A stretch of 46,877 nucleotides of DNA, from assembly GCA_030530315.1 (NCBI GenBank), contig JAUMVG010000023.1, forward strand, positions 1 to 46,877, read 5' to 3'. Both the position numbers and the translations under genes were made by a program. This DNA comes from Clostridia bacterium. Lineage in GTDB: Bacteria > Bacillota > Clostridia > Christensenellales > Aristaeellaceae. Positions 15,773 through 24,324 of the stretch are shown here, piece after piece; the first letter of the stretch is position 1, and the number at the start of each line of letters is the position of its first letter. The notes under the pieces are model-generated. The model saw nothing but the letters and a program-made list of their open reading frames with translations, ran no database searches and was not told the DNA's origin.

Positions 15773-16819
15773 TTACTGCACGGAATCAGCAGTGATCTTG
15801 GCATAGGGGATGTACACGGAGCAGCCGTCGTCGTTGAGCTTATACTTGCTCTCGAGGCCCTCGTACCAGGTGCCGTTGATCAGCCAGTTCATGGCAAAGC
15901 GGATGTTGGCCTCGCCCATGGCGTCGCCGTCCTGCTTCACGGTAGCGGTCATCTTGCCGGCCTTGATGGCTTCGATGGCGGCGTCGGTGGCGTCAACGCC
16001 GATGACGGCGATGGCCTTGTCGCCTTCGTTGCCGGTGTTGTAGCCGGACTGGTTCAGAGCCGCGATGACGCCGATGGCCATGTCATCGTTGTTGGCGAAG
16101 ACCAGCTCGATCTCGGGGTGGGACTGCCAGATGGACAGCATGGCGTCGTTGGCCTTGCCGGTATCCCAGTCAGCCACGATGATGTCGTTGACCATCTCCA
16201 GCGGCACGCCCAGAGCAGCAGCGGTCTCCTCGGAGTACTGGGTGCGGGCGATGGCTTCGGGGTTGTTGGCAACGCCCTTGAACTCCACGAACTGCACCTT
16301 GCCGTCGCCGTTCAGGTCGATGGCGGCGCTGTCAGCGGTCCACAGGTCAGCCAGGATCTCGCCCTGCATGTCGCCGGCCTCGCGGGGCAGCGTGCCCACG
16401 AAGAAAGCGCCGGACTCCTTCACGACGGAATCATAGGTGTCTTCCGACGGCGGAATGTTGTAGAACAGGAAGGGGATGCCGGCCGCGGTGAACTTGTCCA
16501 CCAGGGTCTGGCCGCCAGCGGGCTCAGCCAGGTTGATGATCACGAAATCGGGCTTCTTGCCGATGATCTGGTCAGCCTGCTCGACCTGCTTGGCCATGTC
16601 ATCCTGCGCGTCGTCCATGGTGAGGTTGATCTTGGTGCCCAGCTCGTCGGCCACCAGCTCGGCCCACTTGGTCATGCCCTGACGGACGGTGGAGCCGTAG
16701 GTGTCGTCAAACTTCCAGACCAGCACGTGGATGTTGTACTCGTCCTTCATCTCCGCCATAGCGGTGAAGCAGGACAGCGCCAGCACGAGGGCCAGCACGA
16801 GAACCAGAATTTTCTTCAT
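15773..16819 (-). CDS. mglB: Galactose/glucose-binding protein MglB
   Basis: A 348-aa periplasmic-binding-type protein. The N-terminal signal peptide ends near residue 22 (AMA); a Cys at 17 (ALSC) is a poor lipobox match, so lipid anchoring is uncertain. DLNGDGKVQ at 168-176 followed by FVEFKG matches the calcium-binding loop of enterobacterial galactose-binding protein, and PEAIARTQYS continues the similarity. This supports galactose/glucose as ligand rather than ribose or xylose. First gene of the mgl operon, with a strong AAGGAGGAG site and a 150-base leader from its promoter. Confidence 0.93.
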   Translation of the reverse strand: MKKILVLVLALVLALSCFTAMAEMKDEYNIHVLVWKFDDTYGSTVRQGMTKWAELVADELGTKINLTMDDAQDDMAKQVEQADQIIGKKPDFVIINLAEPAGGQTLVDKFTAAGIPFLFYNIPPSEDTYDSVVKESGAFFVGTLPREAGDMQGEILADLWTADSAAIDLNGDGKVQFVEFKGVANNPEAIARTQYSEETAAALGVPLEMVNDIIVADWDTGKANDAMLSIWQSHPEIELVFANNDDMAIGVIAALNQSGYNTGNEGDKAIAVIGVDATDAAIEAIKAGKMTATVKQDGDAMGEANIRFAMNWLINGTWYEGLESKYKLNDDGCSVYIPYAKITADSVQ

Positions 16820-16982
16820 TGTGTTCTCCTCCTTGTTTTTTTGTTATCTCAGGGGATACGCGACCCCCGAATAACCGCCTTGACATGCGTTCAAGCGGAC
16901 GTTTCGCTTCTCTTGGGAAACGCTGTCCGCGCATGGATCTGATGACGTTAAGCAACGCCATACACTCTTAACGATATGAGTC

Positions 16983-17011
16983 AGTATAACATAAAAACCC
17001 ACAATTGTCTA
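16983..17011 (-). promoter_or_regulatory. mgl operon promoter
   Basis: Minus strand TAGACA (17011-17006), 17-base spacer, TATACT (16988-16983). Transcription would start near 16976, giving a leader of about 155 bases before mglB with room for an operator; none was identified with confidence. Confidence 0.75.
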
Positions 17012-17240
17012 CAGATAACAACGGAAAAAGTCAAAAAATCATCCGCCTTTTCTTTACAATCTTTGTCTGCTGCCATTATTTATTGGAACCTTTGGGATTC
17101 GTATGTCCAGCTGCAAGGCCGGCTGGCATGCGGGATCCTCGCCATGTCCATGCCCCTTTCATTGCTCTTTTTCAATCGGCGGAGGGGATTCGCTCTGCAC
17201 CGCTTTCGCACTTCTTTACACAAATAAATGCGTAAAGACC

Positions 17241-17269
17241 TTGACGAAACGCCGCAAACCGCCTATGAT
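17241..17269 (+). promoter_or_regulatory. Promoter of the decarboxylase gene
   Basis: TTGACG (17241-17246), 17-base spacer, TATGAT (17264-17269). Start of transcription near 17276 and a GGAG ribosome site at about 17280. The AT-rich 17012-17240 stretch holds no convincing gene. Confidence 0.8.
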
Positions 17270-17292
17270 GATAGCGATTGGAGTAAATAATT

Positions 17293-18561
17293 ATGCAAAA
17301 GAAGCCCTTCGTCAGCCATGAAAAGCTGCTTGAGATCGTCTCCAAATACCCCACTCCCTTCCACCTCTACGACGAGGCCGGCATCCGCCGCACGGCGCAG
17401 GAGGTGAAGAGCGCGTTCTCCTGGAACGGCGGCTTCCGGGAGTACTACGCCGTGAAGGCCTGCCCCAATCCCTTCATACTGAAGCTGCTGAAGGAGGAGG
17501 GCTGCGGGGTGGACTGCGCCTCCATGACGGAGCTGCGGCTGGCCGAGGCGCTGGGCTTCCGCGGGGATGAGATCATGTTCTCCTCCAACGAGACCCCCGG
17601 CGAGGAATATGAATATGCCCGCAAGCTGAATGCCATCATCAACCTGGACGATATCACCCACATCGACTTCCTCGCGGCTCACGGCGGCATCCCCGAGAAG
17701 ATCTGCCTGCGCTTCAATCCCGGCGGAGAACTGTTGATCGGCTCCATCTACATGGGCCAGCCGGACGCCTCCAAGTTCGGCATGACCCGCCAGCAGATCT
17801 ACTCCGCGGTCCAGCGGCTGATGCAGCTGGGCGTGAAGCGCTTCGGCCTGCACGCGCTGCTGGCCAGCAACGCCGCCGACAACGATTACTATCCCGCCAA
17901 CGCCATGATCCTGTTCCAGCTGGCCGTGGAGCTGCACAAGAAGCTGGGCGCGGAGTTCTTCATGGTGAACCTCTCGGGCGGCGTCGGCATCCCCTATCTT
18001 CCCGAGCAGCGCATGCCGGACATCGCCCGCATCGGCGCCTCCATCCGCGACACCTTCGCCGACGTGATAGCCGCCGAGGGCCTGGAGGGCGTCTCCCTGG
18101 CCACGGAGCTGGGCCGCTTCATGACCGGCCCCCACGGCTGCCTGGTGGCCACGGCCATCCACAAAAAGCACATTTACAAGGAATACATCGGCCTGGACGC
18201 CTGCGCCGTGAACCTGATGCGCCCCGCCATGTACGACGCCTACCACCACATCACCGTCTCCGGCAAGGAGGACGCGCTGTGCGACCACGTGTACGACGTG
18301 GTGGGTTCGCTGTGCGAGAACAACGACAAGTTCGCAATCGACCGGGCGCTGCCCCAGATCAACGACGGGGACCTGATCATCATCCACGATACCGGCGCCC
18401 ACGGCTTCTCCATGGGCTACAACTACAACGGCAAGCTGAAGAGCGCGGAGATCCTCCTCCATCCGGACGGCAGCTTTGACATGATCCGTCGGGCGGAGAC
18501 CATTCGGGACTACTTCGCCACCTTTGACTTCTGCGACATCCTCGACGGCATCAACATGTAG
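17293..18561 (+). CDS. Diaminopimelate-decarboxylase-like PLP enzyme
   Basis: A 422-aa fold-type III PLP decarboxylase (LysA/ornithine decarboxylase group). The PLP lysine is Lys55 in YYAVKACPNP; NLSGGVGIP (226-234) is the glycine-rich phosphate loop; VVGSLCENND places the active-site Cys at 341; GFSMGYNYNG near 371 matches the C-terminal LysA signature. Differences from standard LysA: GLHALLASN replaces the GLHxHIGSQ motif and ELGRFMTGPHG replaces EPGR. So a meso-diaminopimelate decarboxylase is the nearest call, but another amino-acid substrate is possible. Monocistronic, with its own promoter and terminator. Confidence 0.75.
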   Translation: MQKKPFVSHEKLLEIVSKYPTPFHLYDEAGIRRTAQEVKSAFSWNGGFREYYAVKACPNPFILKLLKEEGCGVDCASMTELRLAEALGFRGDEIMFSSNETPGEEYEYARKLNAIINLDDITHIDFLAAHGGIPEKICLRFNPGGELLIGSIYMGQPDASKFGMTRQQIYSAVQRLMQLGVKRFGLHALLASNAADNDYYPANAMILFQLAVELHKKLGAEFFMVNLSGGVGIPYLPEQRMPDIARIGASIRDTFADVIAAEGLEGVSLATELGRFMTGPHGCLVATAIHKKHIYKEYIGLDACAVNLMRPAMYDAYHHITVSGKEDALCDHVYDVVGSLCENNDKFAIDRALPQINDGDLIIIHDTGAHGFSMGYNYNGKLKSAEILLHPDGSFDMIRRAETIRDYFATFDFCDILDGINM

Positions 18562-18572
18562 CCGATCTCTCT

Positions 18573-18615
18573 TAAAACAGACCGGGTTCTGTACAGAATC
18601 CGGTCTGTTTTTTAT
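18573..18615. terminator. Terminator after the decarboxylase gene
   Basis: Long near-perfect stem centred at about 18594 with ACAGACCGG arms; T6 follows on the plus strand and a shorter T-run on the minus, so it can also end the spoIIA operon. Confidence 0.88.
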
Positions 18616-18646
18616 GTTTTTGTCTTCCCTTCCGCTTGTATAAGGC

Positions 18647-19384
18647 TCAAGTCGCGCCGTCTGTGCCCGCCTGCTCCCGCATCCGCTTGAGGATCCGGCT
18701 CTCCAGCCGGGAGACCTGGACCTGGGTGACGCCCATGTCCCGGGCGATATTTGCCTGGGTATGGCGCTTGAAATAGCGCCTGACGATCAGCGCCCGCTCC
18801 TGGGGCTCCAGCGCCTCCAGCAGCCTGGCCAGCGTCAGCCGGCGATCCACCGCCGCCATCGGGTTCTTCCCCAGCACGTCCATCAGCCGGAGGTCGGTGT
18901 CCCCCGCCACCGGCTCCTCCAGCGAGCGCACGCGTCCCCGGCTGTTCATCGCCAGCACCACGTCCCCGCTCTCAAGCCCCAGCGCCTCGGCGATCTCGTC
19001 CACGGCGGGCTGCCGCCCGTGCTCGGTCTGGTAGGCTTCGACGAACGCCTCCACCCGCCGCGCGCGTTCCCAGATCGTTCGGGAGATGTGCACCGGCCCG
19101 TCGTCCCGCAGGAAGCGCCGGATCTCCCCCATGATCACCGGTACGGCGTAGGTGGAAAAGCGGACTGGATACTCCGGGTCGAAGCGATCCACCGCCTTCA
19201 AGAGCCCGACGCAGCCGTACTGGACCAGGTCCTCATACTCCACGCCACGGCCCGTGAACCGCTTTGCCACGTACTTGACCAGCGGCAGGTTTTCCCGTAT
19301 CACTTCCTCCCGGGCCGCCGCGTCCCCCTCACGGGCCCTGAGCAGCTTCTCCCGGGCGTCGCTTTCGTGGGCTTCGCCGCTCAA
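18647..19384 (-). CDS. sigF: Forespore sigma factor sigma-F
   Basis: A 245-aa sporulation sigma factor: region 2 ENLPLVKYVAKRFTGRGVEYEDLVQYGCVG and FDPEYPVRFSTYAVPVIMGEIRRFLRDDG, region 3 near 110-150, region 4 ending MGVTQVQVSRLESRILKRMR. Order after spoIIAA and spoIIAB identifies it as sigma-F rather than sigma-G. The likely start is TTG at 19384, overlapping the spoIIAB stop (TTGA), so translation would be coupled; there is no strong ribosome site, and no better start leaves region 2 intact. Sigma-F starts forespore-specific transcription once released from SpoIIAB. Confidence 0.94.
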   Translation of the reverse strand: MSGEAHESDAREKLLRAREGDAAAREEVIRENLPLVKYVAKRFTGRGVEYEDLVQYGCVGLLKAVDRFDPEYPVRFSTYAVPVIMGEIRRFLRDDGPVHISRTIWERARRVEAFVEAYQTEHGRQPAVDEIAEALGLESGDVVLAMNSRGRVRSLEEPVAGDTDLRLMDVLGKNPMAAVDRRLTLARLLEALEPQERALIVRRYFKRHTQANIARDMGVTQVQVSRLESRILKRMREQAGTDGAT

Positions 19385-19836
19385 GCCCGCCGCGGGAGCG
19401 CCTCGTCCCGCAGCCGAATGTGCTTGATCAGCCGCACGGTGGTGCCCTGGCCCACCGCGCTGCGCACATGCACGCTGTCCATGAAGCTCTCCATCACCGT
19501 GAAGCCCATGCCGGAGCGCTCCTCGCCCGGGGCGGTGGTGAAGAAGGGCTGACGGGCGCGCTCCACGTCCCGTATGCCGCAGCCCCGGTCGATCACGTCG
19601 ATCTGGACCCTGCCCTCGCCGTCGTAGCCCGCCCGCAGCCGCACCGTACCGCCGCGATTCATGTAACCGTGGACGATGGCGTTGGTCACCGCCTCGGACA
19701 CCGCCGTCTTGACATCCGCCAGCTCTTCCATCGTCGGGTCGAGGGGCAGCAGGAAGCCGCTGACCGCCAGCCGCGCGAAGGCCTCGTTCTCCGGCTGCGC
19801 CGGGAAATCCAGGCGCATTTCATTGATCATGTTCAT
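19381..19836 (-). CDS. spoIIAB: Anti-sigma-F factor and kinase SpoIIAB
   Basis: A 151-aa GHKL-fold protein: N-box KTAVSEAVTNAIVHGY at about 43-58, DRGCGIRD and GMGFTVMESFMD ATP-lid residues. SpoIIAB binds sigma-F and phosphorylates SpoIIAA on serine. AAGGAG lies 8 bases before the start. Middle gene of spoIIAA-spoIIAB-sigF; 17 bases after spoIIAA and overlapping sigF. Confidence 0.96.
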   Translation of the reverse strand: MNMINEMRLDFPAQPENEAFARLAVSGFLLPLDPTMEELADVKTAVSEAVTNAIVHGYMNRGGTVRLRAGYDGEGRVQIDVIDRGCGIRDVERARQPFFTTAPGEERSGMGFTVMESFMDSVHVRSAVGQGTTVRLIKHIRLRDEALPRRA

Positions 19837-19853
19837 CTCACCCGCTCCTTTCC

Positions 19854-20159
19854 TCAGGCCAGCCGCTCCACCAGCTGATACAGTCCCGCCATCTCGAATA
19901 TCCTGTCGATGCGCGCGTCCGAGCCGAACACCGCCACGCTGCCGCCCCGCCGGGCCATCAGCTTGTACCGGCCGATGATCAGCCCGATGCCGCTGCTGTC
20001 CATGAACTCCAGCCCGTTCAGGTCGAATATCAGCCGCTTCGCCCCGGTGTCCGCCACCAGCGCGTCCAGCTCCCGGCGAATCCGCGCCGCGGCGTCGTGG
20101 TCCAGCTCGCCGGACAGCCGCACGATCAGCGCATTCCTCTTCTTTTCATAGGCAAGCAT
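19854..20159 (-). CDS. spoIIAA: Anti-anti-sigma factor SpoIIAA
   Basis: A 101-aa STAS-domain protein with LSGELDHDAA near the N-terminus and FMDSSGIGLIIGRYK at 52-66; the phosphorylated serine is Ser56, the second Ser of the motif. Dephosphorylated SpoIIAA frees sigma-F from SpoIIAB. Start at 20159 chosen because a GGGAGGGGG site lies just upstream and the longer reading adds residues absent from the family. First gene of the operon behind a sigma-H-like promoter. Confidence 0.95.
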   Translation of the reverse strand: MLAYEKKRNALIVRLSGELDHDAAARIRRELDALVADTGAKRLIFDLNGLEFMDSSGIGLIIGRYKLMARRGGSVAVFGSDARIDRIFEMAGLYQLVERLA

Positions 20160-20191
20160 GAAATCCCCCTCCCGTATACAGTGGAAGAGGG

Positions 20192-20225
20192 ATTCCATGC
20201 CCGCTCCGTCGATTCCTTTGTCGCA
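20192..20225 (-). promoter_or_regulatory. Sigma-H-like promoter of spoIIA with adjacent 0A-like box
   Basis: Minus strand AAAGGAATC (20219-20211), 14-base spacer, GGAAT (20196-20192) fits the sigma-H pattern RWAGGAWWT-N11 to 14-HGAAT with one mismatch in each half. TGTCGCA at 20219-20225 is one base off a Spo0A box and abuts the -35. Sigma-H dependence and Spo0A activation are known for spoIIA in Bacillus. Confidence 0.55.
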
Positions 20226-20235
20226 AGGGGTCTAC

Positions 20236-21783
20236 CTATGCCGATTCCGGTCTTTCGTCCGACAGGTTGTCCTCGAGGATCTTCACCGCCTCCTCTCCGG
20301 TCAGCGATTCCGAGCGCATCAGTGCCTCCGCCAGCGCGTTCAGCGCGCGGAGATGCCCGTCGATCAGCGAAAGCGCCTCGTCGTAGAGCCGGTTCAGCAG
20401 CGCCCGGCTCGCCTCCAGGCCGCCCGCGCCGCCGCAGCCCCGCTGGAGCGCCTTCAGGCTCACGGCAGGTTCCCCCGCCATGCCCAGCTCCATCACCATG
20501 GCCATGGCCAGCTCCGCCGCCCGGGACAAGTCGCCGGAGGCCCCGGCGGTCAGGGCTTCCGCGCCCAGCGCCGCCTGCTCCGCCGCGCGTCCCGCCAGCA
20601 GCACGCAGATCTGGCTCTCCATCTGCCGCTTGTCCGGCATCACCCGCTCCCGGGGAACGCACAGGTTGTAGCCCGCCGCGCCGCCGCCCGCGGGCAGTAT
20701 GCTGACTCGCAGGATCCGGCTTTCCGGGGACAGCAGATGGCTGACCAGCGCATGGCCCGCCTCGTGGACGGCGATGCTCCAGAGTTCCTCCGGCGAAGCG
20801 GTGGCCGGCTTGTCCGACCCGGCTACCGCCCTGTAGAAAGCGGTCTGGACCTCGCTTTTGCCGATGGTCGGCGATCTGCGAAGGGCTGCCAGCAGGGCCG
20901 CTTCATTCAACAGGTTCTCCAGCGACGCGCCGGAGAAGCTGACGGTCTGCGCCGCCAGCTCGTCCAGGCTCACCTCGGCGTCGAGGGGCTTTCCGGCGCT
21001 GTGCAGCTTCAATATGCTCAGCCGCTCCGCCCTGCCGGGGAGCCCGACCTCGATCTGGCGGTCGAACCGACCGGGCCGCAGCAGCGCCGGGTCCAGGGCC
21101 TCCATGCGGTTCGTGGCGGCGATCACGATCACGCCGTCGCCGGTGTAGAAGCCGGACATTTCGCTGAGCAACGCGTTCAGCGTCTGGTCCCGCTCGTCGC
21201 TGACGCTGTCGTCCCGCCGCTTGCCCATGGCGTCGATCTCGTCGATGAACACCACGCACTTGCCCGCCTTGCGTGCCTTGCGGAACAGCTCCCGGACGCG
21301 GCTCGCGCCGACGCCCACGTACTTCTCCACGAAATCCGAACCGGACAGCGCGAAGAAAGGCACGCCTGCCTCGCCCGCCAGCGCCCGGGCGAGCAGTGTC
21401 TTGCCCGTCCCGGGCGGGCCGTAGAGCAGCACGCCCCGGGGCATCCGCGCACCGTAGCGGACGTACTTCTCCGGCTCCCGGAGGTAGTCCCGCAACTCCC
21501 GCAGGCTGGCGAGGGCCTGCTCGTTGGCGGCCACCTTTGAAAAGTCGCATCGGCCGCGCACGTCCTCCGGCACGGCGCCCCGCGCGGCTCCCGACGCCTC
21601 CGCATGACCCGGCGCAGGCCTCGTCACGGCCGTCGCCACAAAGCCAGCCAGGGCCAGCGCGGTCAACGCCTGAGCGACGGCCGCCCGCGTTCGCGCCGCG
21701 CTGTCTATGGTCATGGAAAGCAGCAGGCCGCACAGCGCCGCCGCGGCTGCCGCTCCCGCAAGGATCGCTCTCAATCTCTTCAT
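20236..21783 (-). CDS. FtsH-like AAA+ zinc metalloprotease, short form
   Basis: About 515 aa from the ATG at 21783 (AGGTGA upstream); ATGs further up would add up to 7 residues. Two close hydrophobic segments (about 5-24 and 36-54) with almost no loop between them, then the AAA domain: Walker A GPPGTGKT (122-129), Walker [28 protein letters not shown], and the protease domain with HEAGH (340-344) and third zinc ligand Asp418 in GDLSRA. Standard FtsH is 600-650 aa with a 70-residue extracytoplasmic domain, absent here. Its stop is 76 bases before spoIIAA. Catalytic residues look intact; a sporulation link is inferred from location only. Confidence 0.88.
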   Translation of the reverse strand: MKRLRAILAGAAAAAALCGLLLSMTIDSAARTRAAVAQALTALALAGFVATAVTRPAPGHAEASGAARGAVPEDVRGRCDFSKVAANEQALASLRELRDYLREPEKYVRYGARMPRGVLLYGPPGTGKTLLARALAGEAGVPFFALSGSDFVEKYVGVGASRVRELFRKARKAGKCVVFIDEIDAMGKRRDDSVSDERDQTLNALLSEMSGFYTGDGVIVIAATNRMEALDPALLRPGRFDRQIEVGLPGRAERLSILKLHSAGKPLDAEVSLDELAAQTVSFSGASLENLLNEAALLAALRRSPTIGKSEVQTAFYRAVAGSDKPATASPEELWSIAVHEAGHALVSHLLSPESRILRVSILPAGGGAAGYNLCVPRERVMPDKRQMESQICVLLAGRAAEQAALGAEALTAGASGDLSRAAELAMAMVMELGMAGEPAVSLKALQRGCGGAGGLEASRALLNRLYDEALSLIDGHLRALNALAEALMRSESLTGEEAVKILEDNLSDERPESA

Positions 21784-21942
21784 ATCCATCACCTGTCTTG
21801 CCATCGACCCGCGTCCCGCGGGCCGTCATGTACATTCTATATAGCTTCACCGAAAAAGTCCACGCACAACTTCTGGCAGCGATGACTAATTCAGGCGGCG
21901 CTGGGAATACTTTGTATGAATGACGCAAGGCGGGATGGTGTT

Positions 21943-24324
21943 ATGAAGAAAAAGGTAATTGCGGCCCTGGGCTGGGCGATGTTCGCGGCGCTGGCCGTGC
22001 TGATCTGGCAGCTGGACATTCCCCATTGGAAGCCGCTGGATCTCTCTCGGCTGACGGACATGCCCGGAACGACGCTGGTCTACGACTCGAGCGGCGCTGC
22101 CGTGGGCGCGCTGCAGGGCGGTGAAAAGCGGACCCGGATCGGCCTCGATCAGGTGCCGGAGGTGGTTCAGAACGCCTTCATCGCCGCGGAGGACCTTCGG
22201 TTTTACCGCCACCACGGCGTGGACACCTACCGCCTGCTGGGGGCGCTCTGGCACGACATCCGAACGCTGAGCTATTCCCAGGGCGGCTCCACGATCACCC
22301 AGCAGCTGATCAAGCTGACCCACCTCACGCAGACAAAGACCCTCTCCCGCAAGGTCCAGGAGATGTTCTTGGCGCTGAAGCTGGAGAGGGTCATGGACAA
22401 ACGGCAGATATTGGAGGCCTACCTGAACGCGGTCTACTTCGGCCACGGAGCCTACGGCATCGAGGCCGCCGCGAACGTCTACTTCGGCAAGCCTGCCTCC
22501 GAGCTCACCCTCGCCGAGGGCGCTCTGCTGGCGGGCGTCATCAAGGCGCCGTCGGTCTACGCGCCGCACCTGAACGGCGAAAAGGCCGTTTCGCGGCGCA
22601 ACAGCATACTGAACACCATGGCGGAGAACGGCTTTATCACCGAGGACGAGCGAGACGAGGCCCGCTCCGAGCCGCTGCGCCTGGCGGAGGACAGCGGGGA
22701 CACCCAATACGCCTGGTATCTGGACACGGTGCTGGACGAAGCGTCCCGGGTACTGAACGTCAGCGCGGACGAGGCCATCTCCGGCGGCTACCGGATCCAT
22801 ACGGCGCTGGACACGGCCATGCAGGCCGCCGCGGAGTCCCTGTTCGAGAATGACAGCGCCTTCCCGGAAAGCGCCGACGACGGAACGCCAACCCAGGCGG
22901 CCCTGGTCGCCCTCGACGCTGAAACCGGTGGGCTCCGCGCCATCGTCGGAGGGCGAAGCTACGACGTCCGGCGCGGCCTGAACCGGGCAACGCAGATGCG
23001 GCGGCAGCCCGGCTCCGCCTTCAAGCCCGTCTCCACCTACGCCGCCGCCGTGGACGCCTACGGCTATGTGCCCGCCTCCATCGTGGACGACACGCCCCGA
23101 ACTTTCGAGGGCGGCTACGCGCCGCGCAACGCCGGCGGCAACAGCTATGGACTGGTCACGCTGCGGGAGGCGCTTTCGCGCTCGCTGAACATCGCCACCG
23201 TCGCCCTGGCGGACAGCATCGGCACCCCCGCGCTGAGGACCTACGCCCAGCGCTTCGGCCTCGAGCTCGCGCCGCAGGATGCCAACCTGTCCCTGGCGCT
23301 GGGCGCGCTGACCTATGGCGTCTCCCCGGCGGAGCTCGGCGCGGCCTACTGCGCCCTGGCCAACGGCGGCGAGCGGGTTTCGCCCCACGCCATCCTCTCC
23401 ATCGAGGATTCCGACGGGCATGAAATCTACCGAGCCCCCGGCAGCAGCGCCCGCGCGGTCGGCGAGGACACCGCCTACCTCATCACCGACATGCTCAAGA
23501 CCGCCGCATCCACCGGCAGCGCCCGGGCGCTGGCCGAAGCCGGCATGCCCGTGGCGGGCAAGACCGGCACCGTCGGCGAAAGCGACGGCGGCACCCGGGA
23601 CGTCTGGACGGTGGCCTACACGCCCCAGGTGTCCGTGGCCGTGTGGATGGGCTTCGACGAGCCGGGCTCCGGACACAGCCTGCCCGCCTCCGAGGGCGGC
23701 AGCGGCTATCCGGCCCGCCTCTGTGCCGCTTGGCTCAAGGCCGTGTCGCCCGAGCTGTCCGGCGGGGACTTCTCCCGCCCGGCAGGCGTCGGCGCAGCGC
23801 TGGTGGACGCGCTTTCCCTAAAGCGCGAGCACGCGGTGGCCCTGAGCACCGGCCGGACACCCCCGGACTACACGCTGGTGGAGCTGTTTCACGCGGACGC
23901 CATGCCCCAGGCCTTTTCGGACTGCTGGGACGCCCCCGCGCCGGTGTCGGACCTGCGCCTGCTGACGGGCCCCGGCGAGACGCCGGTGCTGGCCTTCACC
24001 GTGCCGGAGAGCACCGCGGAATATGTCCTGACCCGCACCGTAGACGGCGCGAGCAGTGAGATCGCCGTGCTCTCCGGCGAGCCCGGGCAGGAGGTGCGGT
24101 TTGCCGACACGGAGCACGATCTTTCCCATCCCGCCGAATACGCGCTGCTGCCGCGAAACGCCATACTGGCCGCCCGGGGCGAATTGCTGGCGGGGCCCTC
24201 CGCCGGCCCGGCGCGCTACGTCCCCGGCGGGCTTCTGAACATGATAATGGGCGTCGGCACGGCCGAAGCCACGCCGACGCCCTCTCAAATCGAGTCGCCG
24301 TCCGATCAATCGCTGTTCAGCTGA
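21943..24324 (+). CDS. Class A penicillin-binding protein (PBP1A-type)
   Basis: A 793-aa bifunctional peptidoglycan synthase. TM at about 5-23, glycosyltransferase family 51 domain about 45-215 with catalytic Glu83 in AAEDLRFYRHHG and GGSTITQQLIK, transpeptidase domain with Ser358 in GSAFK, SLN at 414-416 and KTGT at 540-543, then a C-terminal Fn3-like stretch. It polymerises and crosslinks cell-wall glycan outside the membrane. Start at 21943 gives an MKKK opening before the TM; an ATG at 21916 would add 9 residues. Diverges from the ftsH-like gene and ends tail to tail with clpC, the two coding regions overlapping by 19 bases. Confidence 0.93.
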   Translation: MKKKVIAALGWAMFAALAVLIWQLDIPHWKPLDLSRLTDMPGTTLVYDSSGAAVGALQGGEKRTRIGLDQVPEVVQNAFIAAEDLRFYRHHGVDTYRLLGALWHDIRTLSYSQGGSTITQQLIKLTHLTQTKTLSRKVQEMFLALKLERVMDKRQILEAYLNAVYFGHGAYGIEAAANVYFGKPASELTLAEGALLAGVIKAPSVYAPHLNGEKAVSRRNSILNTMAENGFITEDERDEARSEPLRLAEDSGDTQYAWYLDTVLDEASRVLNVSADEAISGGYRIHTALDTAMQAAAESLFENDSAFPESADDGTPTQAALVALDAETGGLRAIVGGRSYDVRRGLNRATQMRRQPGSAFKPVSTYAAAVDAYGYVPASIVDDTPRTFEGGYAPRNAGGNSYGLVTLREALSRSLNIATVALADSIGTPALRTYAQRFGLELAPQDANLSLALGALTYGVSPAELGAAYCALANGGERVSPHAILSIEDSDGHEIYRAPGSSARAVGEDTAYLITDMLKTAASTGSARALAEAGMPVAGKTGTVGESDGGTRDVWTVAYTPQVSVAVWMGFDEPGSGHSLPASEGGSGYPARLCAAWLKAVSPELSGGDFSRPAGVGAALVDALSLKREHAVALSTGRTPPDYTLVELFHADAMPQAFSDCWDAPAPVSDLRLLTGPGETPVLAFTVPESTAEYVLTRTVDGASSEIAVLSGEPGQEVRFADTEHDLSHPAEYALLPRNAILAARGELLAGPSAGPARYVPGGLLNMIMGVGTAEATPTPSQIESPSDQSLFS

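Noticed and set aside
16820-16975. Catabolite-repression (cre) site in the mgl leader
   Set aside because: The best candidate, around the GACAGCGTTTCC segment, has at least three mismatches to the cre consensus.
16976-17227. Possible short plus-strand genes in the mgl/decarboxylase gap
   Set aside because: No ribosome site and no conserved features; the region is AT-rich regulatory DNA.
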